This document shows, piece after piece, positions 51,478-59,332 of a stretch of DNA of 64,000 nucleotides. A program made the position numbers and the translations under genes. The DNA lies in contig CAWGRF010000023.1 of assembly GCA_963824935.1 (NCBI GenBank), positions 290,246 to 354,245 of the forward strand, given 5' to 3'. The notes beneath the pieces are model-generated. The model saw only the letters and a list, made by a program, of their open reading frames with translations. It did no database searches and had not been told where the DNA came from. The first letter of the stretch is position 1. Each line of letters begins with the position of its first letter. The stretch comes from JACCZX01 sp963824935 (lineage in GTDB: Bacteria > Pseudomonadota > Gammaproteobacteria > Burkholderiales > Burkholderiaceae_F).

Positions 51478-54063
51478 CTAGACCAAATCCGGGTTGATGA
51501 CAGCGCGAAGTAGCGTTTGCTGCTGGCCGTCGCGCTCACGCTGGCTGAACCACCACACGCCACCCTTCTTGATCGACCAGTCCTGCGCCTGACCGCCGAG
51601 CAGTTCGCTGGCCACCAGGCCCAGAGTCGGCTGATGCCCGACGATAACGATCGTTGCCTTGGCATTCGGCCAATCGACGGCAGCGAGTACTTCGGCGGCA
51701 GTAGCACCGGGCGCGATGTCATCAAGCGTTCGCAGCTTGCGATGCGAAACCTCAGCCAACGCCCGCGCAGTTTGCTGCGCCCGCGTCGCCGGACTGACGT
51801 ACACCTTGGCGTTCTGCGGCAGATGCGCGTGCAGCCATTCGGCCATACGCCGAGCCTGCTTCTCGCCCTTCGACGTCAACTTGCGGCCCAGATCGGGCTC
51901 GCCGATCTCGGCTTCTGCATGACGCCACAGGATGAGCTCCATCACGCCTCGCCCACGCTTGCGGCCAAGCGCGTCCAGCAGTTCGCGTTGCGCCGAACGC
52001 CTGCCTGTACCGCCCTTCGGCGCTCGATATTCGCCATCGGTACCCAAGGTCCAGGCGTCTTGCACGTCCCCGAGATACGGCGTTAGTCCCTCATCGATTA
52101 CGCGCTTTCGCAGCTTCGGGTCCAGCACCGGCCATGCAATCTCGATCCGGCGAAACAGATTCCGCCCCATCCAGTCCGCGCTCGACAAATAGACTTTCGG
52201 CGTACCGCCACCGCGGAAGCAGTAGATACGATGGTGCTCGAGAAAGCGTCCGAGGATCGAGCGTACGTGGATATTTTCCGACAGCCCTTTTACACCCGCG
52301 CGCAACGCACAGGCGCCGCGCACGATCAGATCGATCTTGACGCCGGCCTGCGAGGCTTCATACAGCGCGTTGATCGTCGCTTCGTCAGTTAACGCGTTCA
52401 TCTTCGCGATCACGCGCGCCGGCTTGCCGCTGCGCGCGATCGCTACTTCGTTGGCCAACGCGCGCAACAAATTCCGATGGAGCGTGAATGGCGCCATCCA
52501 CAGATGCTTCAGTCGCTCGACCTTGGTGAGGCTGGTCATGTGCAGGAACGCCTTTTCGATGTCGTCGCAAATTTCAGCGTCCGCGGTCAACATGCCGAAG
52601 TCCGTATAAAGCTTGGTGGTAGCCGAGTGGTAGTTGCCGGTGCCCAGATGCGCGTAGCGCGCCAACGCCGGGCGGCCACGCACTTCCTCACGCCGTAGCA
52701 CCAGTGTCATCTTGCCGTGCGTCTTCAGTCCGAGCACACCGTAAACAACCTGTGCGCCGACGGCTTCGAGCCTTTCTGCCAGATTGATGTTGGCCTCTTC
52801 GTCAAAGCGCGCCTTCAATTCGACGATAGCGGTGACTTCTTTGCCGCGTCGCGCTGCCTCTTCGAGGATGTCGACCATCACCGAACTGATGCCGGTGCGA
52901 TACAAAGTCATCCGGATCGCAGCAACCCGCGGATCGACCGCCGCTTGCCGCAAGAATTCGATGACCGGCTCGAAACTTTCATACGGATGATGAAGCAGGA
53001 TGTCGCCTTGCTTCACGACTTCGAACATGTCCGAACCTTGTGCCAGCTTGCGCGGCCACGCCGGTGCAAACGACGGCCAGCGCAGCTTCGGCTGAACCAA
53101 AAGGTCAACCAGTTGGTTAAGCCGGACCAGGTTGACCGGGCCGTCGACCTGGAACACAGCTTCGCCGGGAATCTGAAACTGCTCCTGCAGCAGCTGCTGC
53201 AGGGCAAGCGGGCAGGTACGCAAGATCTCGAGCCGCACCGCGTTGCCAAAATGGCGTTGGGTCAGCTCCATTCGCATCGCCTGGCGCAGGTTGTGCACTT
53301 CGCGCTCATCGACCGTCAGCTCCGAATCACGGGTCACACGGAACTGCGAGAACCCGCTGATTTCGCGGCCCGGAAACAAGTCCTGCAAGTGCGCGCGAAT
53401 CGCTGAGGTCAGCAGCACGAATGCCTGTTTGCCGGGCGCCAGTTTGGCCGGCACCGGTATCACGCGTGGCAGCACGCGCGGCACCTTCAGGATGGCAATC
53501 GCCGATGGACGACCGAATGCATCCTTTCCTAGCAGTTGAATGATGAAGTTAAGCGATTTGTTCAGTACCTGCGGAAACGGGTGGGAAGGGTCCAGTCCGA
53601 TCGGGGCCAACAACGGCTTGACCTCGCGCTGCACATAGTCACGCAACCAGGCGCGTTGCTCTGGGGTCCGCTGCGCGTGATTGATGATCACGATGTTGTG
53701 CCGCGCGAGCGCCGGCATGATCGTATCGTTGTAAAGCTCGTACTGTCGCTCAACCAGCCGATGCGCACGTTCGAGCACGGTCGAATACACACTGCCCGCC
53801 AAGCCAGCACCGCCGATCGGCGCACCTTCGAACAGGTCGGAAACGCGCACCTCGAAGAACTCGTCGAGGTTGGACGATACGATGCATACATACCGCAGCC
53901 GTTCCGCGAGCGGCACCGAAGCGCGCTCCGCCATCGCCAGCACGCGTTCGTTAAACGCAAGCAGCGACAGCTCCCGGTTCAGATACAAATCCGGCGGAGC
54001 AATCAACGGCGTATCTCGCTTCGATCGCTTGCGGTTGGGCTGTTTGCGACGACGCTCGACCAT
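51478..54063 (-). CDS. ppk: Polyphosphate kinase 1 read through into SixA phosphohistidine phosphatase
   Basis: Residues 1-707 are Ppk1: LYLNRELSLLAFNERVL, SNLDEFFEVRV, HHPYESFEPV, ARFDEEANI, the autophosphorylated His in GLKTHGKMTLV and a second in LEHHRIYCF. From Met 708 (51942) a 154-residue SixA domain follows: ELILWRHAEAE (RHG motif) and VIVGHQPTLG. In relatives these are two adjacent genes. In the +1 frame TGATG (51944-51940) stops Ppk exactly over the SixA start, so the fusion may come from one extra base, for instance in GGG at 51952-51954. Ppk makes polyphosphate; ppx faces it. Confidence 0.88.
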   Translation of the reverse strand: MVERRRKQPNRKRSKRDTPLIAPPDLYLNRELSLLAFNERVLAMAERASVPLAERLRYVCIVSSNLDEFFEVRVSDLFEGAPIGGAGLAGSVYSTVLERAHRLVERQYELYNDTIMPALARHNIVIINHAQRTPEQRAWLRDYVQREVKPLLAPIGLDPSHPFPQVLNKSLNFIIQLLGKDAFGRPSAIAILKVPRVLPRVIPVPAKLAPGKQAFVLLTSAIRAHLQDLFPGREISGFSQFRVTRDSELTVDEREVHNLRQAMRMELTQRHFGNAVRLEILRTCPLALQQLLQEQFQIPGEAVFQVDGPVNLVRLNQLVDLLVQPKLRWPSFAPAWPRKLAQGSDMFEVVKQGDILLHHPYESFEPVIEFLRQAAVDPRVAAIRMTLYRTGISSVMVDILEEAARRGKEVTAIVELKARFDEEANINLAERLEAVGAQVVYGVLGLKTHGKMTLVLRREEVRGRPALARYAHLGTGNYHSATTKLYTDFGMLTADAEICDDIEKAFLHMTSLTKVERLKHLWMAPFTLHRNLLRALANEVAIARSGKPARVIAKMNALTDEATINALYEASQAGVKIDLIVRGACALRAGVKGLSENIHVRSILGRFLEHHRIYCFRGGGTPKVYLSSADWMGRNLFRRIEIAWPVLDPKLRKRVIDEGLTPYLGDVQDAWTLGTDGEYRAPKGGTGRRSAQRELLDALGRKRGRGVMELILWRHAEAEIGEPDLGRKLTSKGEKQARRMAEWLHAHLPQNAKVYVSPATRAQQTARALAEVSHRKLRTLDDIAPGATAAEVLAAVDWPNAKATIVIVGHQPTLGLVASELLGGQAQDWSIKKGGVWWFSQRERDGQQQTLLRAVINPDLV

Positions 54064-54222
54064 AGTGATTCACGATGACACTTCGGTGACGTTGGTACAA
54101 GCCGCCCGACGCAGGAGCCCGTTGGTAAGTATGCGCTCACTACAGCAATTCTCGTCTCAAAGGCACAAACCCGAGCGCAGTTAGTCGGGATTGAACTCCC
54201 TGTAGCCGGCTCGCTCTAACGC

Positions 54223-54249
54223 TTAGCACTCAATCGACCCGAGTGCTAA
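54223..54249 (+). promoter_or_regulatory. CIRCE element upstream of rpoH
   Basis: TTAGCACTC-N9-GAGTGCTAA matches the HrcA-binding CIRCE consensus perfectly, with the canonical nine-base spacer. It ends 26 bp before the preferred rpoH start, so HrcA should repress rpoH directly. HrcA control of rpoH has been proposed for betaproteobacteria. Confidence 0.95.
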
Positions 54250-54275
54250 GCTAAATGCAACTGGAGATCAAACAC

Positions 54276-55187
54276 GTGGCAAGAAACACCAAGTCGGTAG
54301 GAAACGCCCTGGTTCCGGTGGGTGCACAAGCGTTGGCACTGAGTCCGGGAAGCCTGGGCAGCATTGATGCGTACATTCAAGCCGTCAACCGTATCCCGCT
54401 GCTGACGCCTGACGAAGAGCTTCGTCTGGCGCGCGAGTTCCGCGATAGCGACAATCTGGATGCGGCTGGGCGGCTGGTCATGTCGCACTTGCGGCTGGTC
54501 GTCGCGGTCGCGCGCAATTACCTGGGCTACGGCCTGGCGCATGCCGATCTGATCCAGGAAGGCAACATCGGGCTAATGAAGGCGGTCAAGCGCTTTGATC
54601 CGGAGCGCGGCGTTCGGCTGGTGTCGTTTGCCCTGCATTGGATCAAGGCCGAGATCCATGAGTTCGTGCTGAAAAATTGGCGGCTCGTCAAGGTGGCGAC
54701 CACCAAGGCTCAGCGCAAGCTGTTTTTTAACCTGCGCAGCATGAAGCAGGGGTTGGGAACGATGTCGCAGGAGCAAATCGACGACATCGCGCGCGAACTC
54801 AACGTCAAGCGCGAAGAGGTGTCGGAAATGGAAACGCGGCTATCCGGCGGCGATATCGCGCTGGAAGGCCGGATGGACGATGGCGAAGAAGACTTCGCGC
54901 CGATCGCTTATCTGGCCGACGCCGACTCGGAGCCGACACAGGTGCTTCAACGTCGCGAATATGACGTGTTGCAGACCGAGGGGGTGCGCGAAGCGCTCGA
55001 AGAGCTCGATCCACGCAGCCGTCGCATCGTCGAAGCGCGTTGGTTAAATGAAGATAGCGACGGCAAGGTAGGAACATCGACCTTGCACGACCTTGCGCAG
55101 GAATTCGGAGTGTCGGCGGAACGAATTCGCCAGATCGAGGCCAAAGCCTTGCAGAAGATGCGAAGCGCGCTGGTTGAGTACGCATAG
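54276..55187 (+). CDS. rpoH: RNA polymerase heat-shock sigma factor RpoH
   Basis: Sigma-32, about 303 residues. The diagnostic RpoH box QRKLFFNLR is present, with region 2 (LAHADLIQEGNIGLMKAVKRFDPERGVRLVSFALHWI, given here in outline) and region 4 FGVSAERIRQIEAKAL. GTG 54276 is preferred because GGAG lies nine bases upstream; ATG 54255, six bases after CIRCE, has no ribosome site and adds seven residues. The CIRCE element lies in its leader and a candidate small RNA with terminator in its 3' region. Confidence 0.95.
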   Translation: MARNTKSVGNALVPVGAQALALSPGSLGSIDAYIQAVNRIPLLTPDEELRLAREFRDSDNLDAAGRLVMSHLRLVVAVARNYLGYGLAHADLIQEGNIGLMKAVKRFDPERGVRLVSFALHWIKAEIHEFVLKNWRLVKVATTKAQRKLFFNLRSMKQGLGTMSQEQIDDIARELNVKREEVSEMETRLSGGDIALEGRMDDGEEDFAPIAYLADADSEPTQVLQRREYDVLQTEGVREALEELDPRSRRIVEARWLNEDSDGKVGTSTLHDLAQEFGVSAERIRQIEAKALQKMRSALVEYA

Positions 55188-55204
55188 TACTTTCCGGCGG
55201 CGAA

Positions 55205-55308
55205 CCGCGGCTTCTGATGGTTGGTTGAAGCAAGGTCCGCCTCTCTTCCTCCCCCTCTCCTCCTATGAGGCGGACACTCAAGCCCCGGCATCCCCGGGGC
55301 TTTTTTTG
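55205..55308 (+). ncRNA. Candidate 3'-UTR small RNA of rpoH with anti-Shine-Dalgarno loop
   Basis: Three stems are visible downstream of the rpoH stop: GCTTC/GAAGC (55210-55214 with 55227-55231); a perfect 9-bp stem GTCCGCCTC/GAGGCGGAC (55235-55243 with 55267-55275); and the terminator. The second loop is 23 bases, almost all pyrimidine, with CTTCCTCCCCC and CTCCTCC, complementary to ribosome-binding sites. This matches the layout of CU-rich-loop sRNAs released from mRNA ends. The 5' end is not defined; the call is inferred. Confidence 0.5.
55281..55307 (+). terminator. Rho-independent terminator after rpoH
   Basis: AGCCCCGG (55281-55288) pairs with CCGGGGCT (55294-55301) around a CATCC loop, followed by a run of seven T ending at 55307. 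Confidence 0.92.
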
Positions 55309-55325
55309 ATCCGCGGCGGACCCAG

Positions 55326-55955
55326 ATGCGATTGATCGCGCACGCGGCGCCGGCAGCAAGTTGTCTGCACGCTTCCGGAAACATCCGCTCGATCGCGAAC
55401 AAGGTAGCGTTCGGCGAGTGCACCGCTGAGGCAACGCTCGTGGCACGCGCTCGCAGCGTCATGCTGAGCGACGTCAGCGCGGGCAAAGTGCATACCCTTG
55501 GCACATTGCGCGAGCCCAAGATACATGCGCAACTCGGCGCCTCCCTCGGAGCGTTGCTTATGCCGGCGTTGCGACCCGACCTGGAGTGGTATCAGTGCCG
55601 CGGCGCGTTCTTTCACAACGATGCGCACTACGACGCGCGGCTCTTTGGCATCTGGTGCATCGTCGGCCCGCCCGCTGAGCTCGTCTTTCCGCGGCCGGCG
55701 CTGCGTCTGGCTGCCGGTCCCGGCAGCATTGCAGTATTCGATCCGTTCGAGGTGCACGGAATTCTGGCACCGCAATGTGCCGCCTATGTGGCGGACGACT
55801 ACGAAGATGCCGAAGCGAGCATATTCCTGGGATTTGAGCTCGACATCACACCCGCGATCGCCGCAGCCTTCGGCATCAAGCCCGGCGCAGAAGGGCGCGT
55901 GATTTCAACCCGGACGCGCATCGCCGCCGACACCGGCGCATTCGACAGCGACTAG
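55326..55955 (+). CDS. Conserved-looking protein with an HxD...H (cupin/2OG-oxygenase-like) pattern
   Basis: 209 residues, no signal or membrane span. The middle reads CRGAFFHNDAHYDARLFGIW and, about 50 residues later, FDPFEVHGI; HxD with a distal His inside a beta-rich region is the metal triad of non-heme Fe(II) dioxygenases. The usual C-terminal Arg/2OG-binding element cannot be confirmed. I do not know the family. It follows the rpoH terminator and its last four bases overlap the convergent SCO1 gene. Confidence 0.6.
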   Translation: MRLIAHAAPAASCLHASGNIRSIANKVAFGECTAEATLVARARSVMLSDVSAGKVHTLGTLREPKIHAQLGASLGALLMPALRPDLEWYQCRGAFFHNDAHYDARLFGIWCIVGPPAELVFPRPALRLAAGPGSIAVFDPFEVHGILAPQCAAYVADDYEDAEASIFLGFELDITPAIAAAFGIKPGAEGRVISTRTRIAADTGAFDSD

Positions 55956-56524
55956 CCGACCAGTCGTCGAAGGTCGGCGACGATCGGTTCAACGCGTTCG
56001 CCGTGGCGTACGAACAGGCGCACTTTTCCTTCGCGATCGATCACATAGGTGCCGGCGGTGTGATCGATTGAATACGATGTGGCGGTTTTGCCGGCGGACT
56101 TCTGATAAAACACCTTGAACTCCTTCGCCGTGGCTGCCGTTTGCTCGGGCGAACCATACAGTCCGACAAAGCTCGGATCGAACCCGGGTACGTATCGCGC
56201 GAGCACGTCCTGCGTGTCACGCTCCGGATCGACGGTGATGAAAAGCACCTGCAGTTGATCGCCGTCCTTGCCGAGCTGCTTTTTCACCTGCGCCATATCG
56301 GCCAGTGTCGTCGGGCATACATCAGGGCATTGCGTAAAACCAAAGAAAATCGCCACGACCTTGCCACGGTAGTCGGCCAAGGTACGCCTGGCTCCCGTGT
56401 GATCGACCAGAGCAAAATCGCGTGCATAGTTGGCGCCGGTGATGTCGACGCTATTGAACTTTGCCGTGCCGCCGTCGCAGCCGGCCAAAAGCAATGCCGA
56501 CACCACGAGCCAACGAGCGATCAC
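55952..56524 (-). CDS. SCO1/SenC copper chaperone lipoprotein
   Basis: Thioredoxin-fold protein for copper insertion into the CuA centre of cytochrome oxidase, 190 residues. Lipobox VSALLLAGC (Cys16); the copper-binding CPDVCP (near 66-71) and distal His in SIDHTAGTYVID. It overlaps ctaB by four bases (ATGA), so both are co-translated. Its client may be the CuA subunit CoxB encoded 5 kb away. Confidence 0.93.
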   Translation of the reverse strand: MIARWLVVSALLLAGCDGGTAKFNSVDITGANYARDFALVDHTGARRTLADYRGKVVAIFFGFTQCPDVCPTTLADMAQVKKQLGKDGDQLQVLFITVDPERDTQDVLARYVPGFDPSFVGLYGSPEQTAATAKEFKVFYQKSAGKTATSYSIDHTAGTYVIDREGKVRLFVRHGERVEPIVADLRRLVG

Positions 56525-57429
56525 GCGAATTTGTCTATCAGCAACGCAGCGAACAGCGCGGCCAGATAGACGATCGAATAGTTGAACGTCGCGCGCGCCA
56601 GTTTGTCGCTATAGCTTCGATACAAGCGCCATGAGTAGCCGATAAAGATCGCGCCGAGCACGAGCGCCGCTACTAAGTACAACACGCCCGCCATGCGAAT
56701 CACGAAAGGCAATGTCGTGACCGCGACCAGGACGATCGTGTACAGCAGAATGTGCAGCCGCGTCAGTGCAACGCCATGCGTGATCGGCAGCATCGGCAAC
56801 CCTGCCTTGCGATAGTCATCAAGCCGGTACAGCGCAAGGGACCAAAAGTGCGGCGGCGTCCAGACGAAAATGATCAATGCGAGCAACCACGCCTCGGCCG
56901 GTGCGCTATTGGTCATCGCCGCCCACCCCAGAACCGGCGGCATTGCGCCGCTCATGCCACCGATGACAATATTCTGCGGCGTGTTTGGCTTCAGCAACAC
57001 CGTGTAGACCACCGCATAGCCAAGGAAGGTTGCAAACGTCAGCCACATCGTCAGCGGATTCACGAAGGTGTACAGCAACCACATGCCGATGCCGCCAATC
57101 AGTCCGGAAAACACGATGGCCTGTAGCGCAGACAGTTCTCCTCGCGGCAACGGCCGCATACGCGTACGCGCCATTTTTCCGTCGATGTGCCTTTCGATCA
57201 GCGAGTTAACGGCAAACGCGGCACCAGCCAGCAGCCAGATACCAAACGTCGCAATCAGGACCAGACGCCAGGGGGGTAATTCGGGCGTCGACAGAAACAT
57301 TCCGATCACCGCACAGAAAATCGCGAGTTGCGTCACACGCGGTTTCGTCAGCGCCCAGTATTGCGCGAGCAGATGCGCAGCGCCACGTTCGGTTTCGTTA
57401 CGAAGCTCACTGGTCGTATTGGCTGTCAT
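56521..57429 (-). CDS. ctaB: Protoheme IX farnesyltransferase (heme O synthase)
   Basis: Membrane prenyltransferase attaching farnesyl to heme B, 302 residues with about nine helices. Motifs: YWALTKPRVTQLAIF at the N-terminus, the Asp-rich NSLIERHIDGKMARTRMRPLP, and the second loop YRLDDYRKAGLPMLPI. ATG 57429 begins the conserved region; the frame open to 57615 lacks homology. SCO1 follows with overlap. The pair supports assembly of the heme-copper oxidase encoded downstream on the same strand. Confidence 0.95.
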   Translation of the reverse strand: MTANTTSELRNETERGAAHLLAQYWALTKPRVTQLAIFCAVIGMFLSTPELPPWRLVLIATFGIWLLAGAAFAVNSLIERHIDGKMARTRMRPLPRGELSALQAIVFSGLIGGIGMWLLYTFVNPLTMWLTFATFLGYAVVYTVLLKPNTPQNIVIGGMSGAMPPVLGWAAMTNSAPAEAWLLALIIFVWTPPHFWSLALYRLDDYRKAGLPMLPITHGVALTRLHILLYTIVLVAVTTLPFVIRMAGVLYLVAALVLGAIFIGYSWRLYRSYSDKLARATFNYSIVYLAALFAALLIDKFA

Positions 57430-57632
57430 GCAGAATCCCGTGAAGCAAGCTTGAAGTTTAGCGATTTGCGCGACACTCGATGCAGGATCACGATCAGCAA
57501 CCAGCAACGCGTTGCTGCAGGTAAGGGATACAGGTAACGGCCGAGAATCGACAAGGAGGAATGAAGCTAGCTGGCTAAAATGGCGCCCCTGAATCCGAGT
57601 CCGATCCCCAAACAAACCGTGTGGAGATACGT

Positions 57633-58193
57633 ATGAAGATGCTAAGGCATTATTTCATCAGCGACAGCCTGGACGACCTGGAAGTTTTTGAAGAGCAACT
57701 GGAAGCCGCCGGCGTTTCCTCCTCGCAGATACATGTACTCAGTCGGGCGGACGCGGAGGTGGAGCATCACCACCACCTGCACGAGGTCCAGTCATTCATG
57801 AAGAACGATATCGTCCACTCGACGATACGAGGCGCGGTAGTCGGGCTTTGCGCGTTCGTGCTGGTTCTTGCCATCGCTTACTTTGCCGGCTGGACCGAAT
57901 CCGCTGTCGGCTGGATGCCTTTCATTTTCCTGGCTGTCGTGATGCTCGGCTTTTGCACGTGGGAGGGTGGGTTGCGTGGAATCCAAGAACCCAATCACGA
58001 CTTCGCCCGTTTCGAACAAGCCCTGCGCGACGGCAAGCATATCTTCTTCATGGATCTCGAGCCGCAGCAGGAACCGATATTGGAGGAGGTGCTGAAATCT
58101 CACCCGCAGGTGGAACTGGCGGGAACGGGATCATCAGCGCCGCACTGGCTTATCGCTTTACAGCAAAAGGGCGTAATGATTCGCCATTCCTAA
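57633..58193 (+). CDS. Small two-span membrane protein with N-terminal His cluster
   Basis: 186 residues. A soluble N-terminal half (LRHYFISDSLDDLEVFEEQL, then EVEHHHHLHEV) is followed by two hydrophobic spans (GAVVGLCAFVLVLAIAYFAG and WMPFIFLAVVMLGFC) and a soluble C-terminus. Its outline resembles DUF1269/general-stress-17M-like proteins, as does the protein at 63333-63869 on the far side of the oxidase cluster. GGAG lies before ATG 57633; two tiny frames precede it. Function unknown. Confidence 0.65.
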   Translation: MKMLRHYFISDSLDDLEVFEEQLEAAGVSSSQIHVLSRADAEVEHHHHLHEVQSFMKNDIVHSTIRGAVVGLCAFVLVLAIAYFAGWTESAVGWMPFIFLAVVMLGFCTWEGGLRGIQEPNHDFARFEQALRDGKHIFFMDLEPQQEPILEEVLKSHPQVELAGTGSSAPHWLIALQQKGVMIRHS

Positions 58194-58208
58194 ATACGGC
58201 AGCGCTGA

Positions 58209-58589
58209 CTAGTGTCCTGCTGGCGCCGGCGCTCCGGGTCCGAAGAATGTGCCGCGCGTCAAGAACGTGTAGTCCGCTTCCAGCGCGCCGATGCCCAGCA
58301 GAAACATCAACAACAGCGGCGGCAACAGAATGGCATATATAAGGGCCAGCCGTTCCCACATCATGTGCATGAAAACGGCAACGATCAGCCCGGCCTTCAT
58401 CAGCATGAATGTGAGGATCAGGAACCACCTGAGGTAACCCTGAACGTGGAAGTAGTCAACGAGGTAAGACGCGGCGCTTAGTACGAACAACAAGGCCCAT
58501 ATCTTCAGATAGATGCCGATCGGGTGCTGTTGCCCCTCTATGTGTGCGACGGTCCCGACCGAATGCTGGTGCCCCTCTGTGTGTGCCAC
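58209..58589 (-). CDS. Cytochrome c oxidase subunit IV (small)
   Basis: 126 residues with three helices (YLKIWALLFVLSAASYLV, YLRWFLILTFMLMKAGLIVAVF, LALIYAILLPPLLLMFLLG), as in CyoD/CoxF-type subunits. GTG 58589 is chosen because AGAGGAAA lies just before it. The first 26 residues are two near-identical 13-residue His-containing repeats (VAHTEGHQHSVGT and VAHIEGQQHPIGI), likely a recent 39-bp tandem duplication. It ends the oxidase operon. Confidence 0.8.
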   Translation of the reverse strand: MAHTEGHQHSVGTVAHIEGQQHPIGIYLKIWALLFVLSAASYLVDYFHVQGYLRWFLILTFMLMKAGLIVAVFMHMMWERLALIYAILLPPLLLMFLLGIGALEADYTFLTRGTFFGPGAPAPAGH

Positions 58590-58597
58590 GATTTCCT

Positions 58598-59320
58598 CTA
58601 CCAAAGATAGAAAAGCGCGAAGATGAATACCCACACCAGATCGACGAAGTGCCAATACAGGCCCATGGTTTCGACGATCTCGTAGTTCCCCTTCCTGCCG
58701 GTCAAAAAACCGGGCGTCTGGCGATCCAGGTCTCCCCGCCAGACCTTAATGGCCACGATGATCAGGAATATCACGCCGATCGACACGTGCGTGCCATGGA
58801 AGCCCGTGATCATGAAAAAGCTCGAACCAAACTGCGCCGCGCCCATCGGGTTACCCCACGGACGCACCCCCTCCTGAATCAGTTTGGTCCACTCAAAAGC
58901 CTGCATCCCGACGAATGACGCGCCCAATGCCGCGGTGATCAGCAGCAGGATGAAGGTCATTTTTTTATTCTTTTCATAGCCGAACTTGACGGCCATCGCC
59001 ATCGTCCCGCTGCTGCTGATCAGGATGAACGTCATGATCGCGATCAGGATCAACGGGATGTTCTTGCCCGCGATCGTCAACGCGAAGACCTCGCTGGGGT
59101 TGGGCCAGGGATCCGTGGTGGACATCCGCACGTTCATGTACGAGATCAAGAACGCGCTGAAGATGAAGGTATCGCTTACGAGGAAGATCCACATCATGGC
59201 CTTGCCCCATGGGACCTTCTTGAATGCCCGCTGGTCCGACGACCAGTCGGCGACGACGCCCTGCAAGCCGTCAGGCAGCGGGACAGCTTCGCCCGCACTC
59301 GTCAGCGCAGGTTGCGCCAT
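58598..59320 (-). CDS. Cytochrome c oxidase subunit III
   Basis: 240 residues with seven helices. Conserved features: MMWIFLVSDTFIFSAFLISY, the lipid/proton loop VGMQAFEWTKLIQEG, FGSSFFMITGFHGTHVSIGV and GLYWHFVDLVWVFIFALFYLW at the end. It is eight bases upstream of the subunit IV gene. A second, shorter subunit III-type protein lies directly upstream. Confidence 0.92.
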   Translation of the reverse strand: MAQPALTSAGEAVPLPDGLQGVVADWSSDQRAFKKVPWGKAMMWIFLVSDTFIFSAFLISYMNVRMSTTDPWPNPSEVFALTIAGKNIPLILIAIMTFILISSSGTMAMAVKFGYEKNKKMTFILLLITAALGASFVGMQAFEWTKLIQEGVRPWGNPMGAAQFGSSFFMITGFHGTHVSIGVIFLIIVAIKVWRGDLDRQTPGFLTGRKGNYEIVETMGLYWHFVDLVWVFIFALFYLW

Positions 59321-59332
59321 ATACGTTCCTCG

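Noticed and set aside
56521..57615. 62-residue N-terminal extension on ctaB
   Set aside because: No family member has it; ATG 57429 begins the conserved protein.
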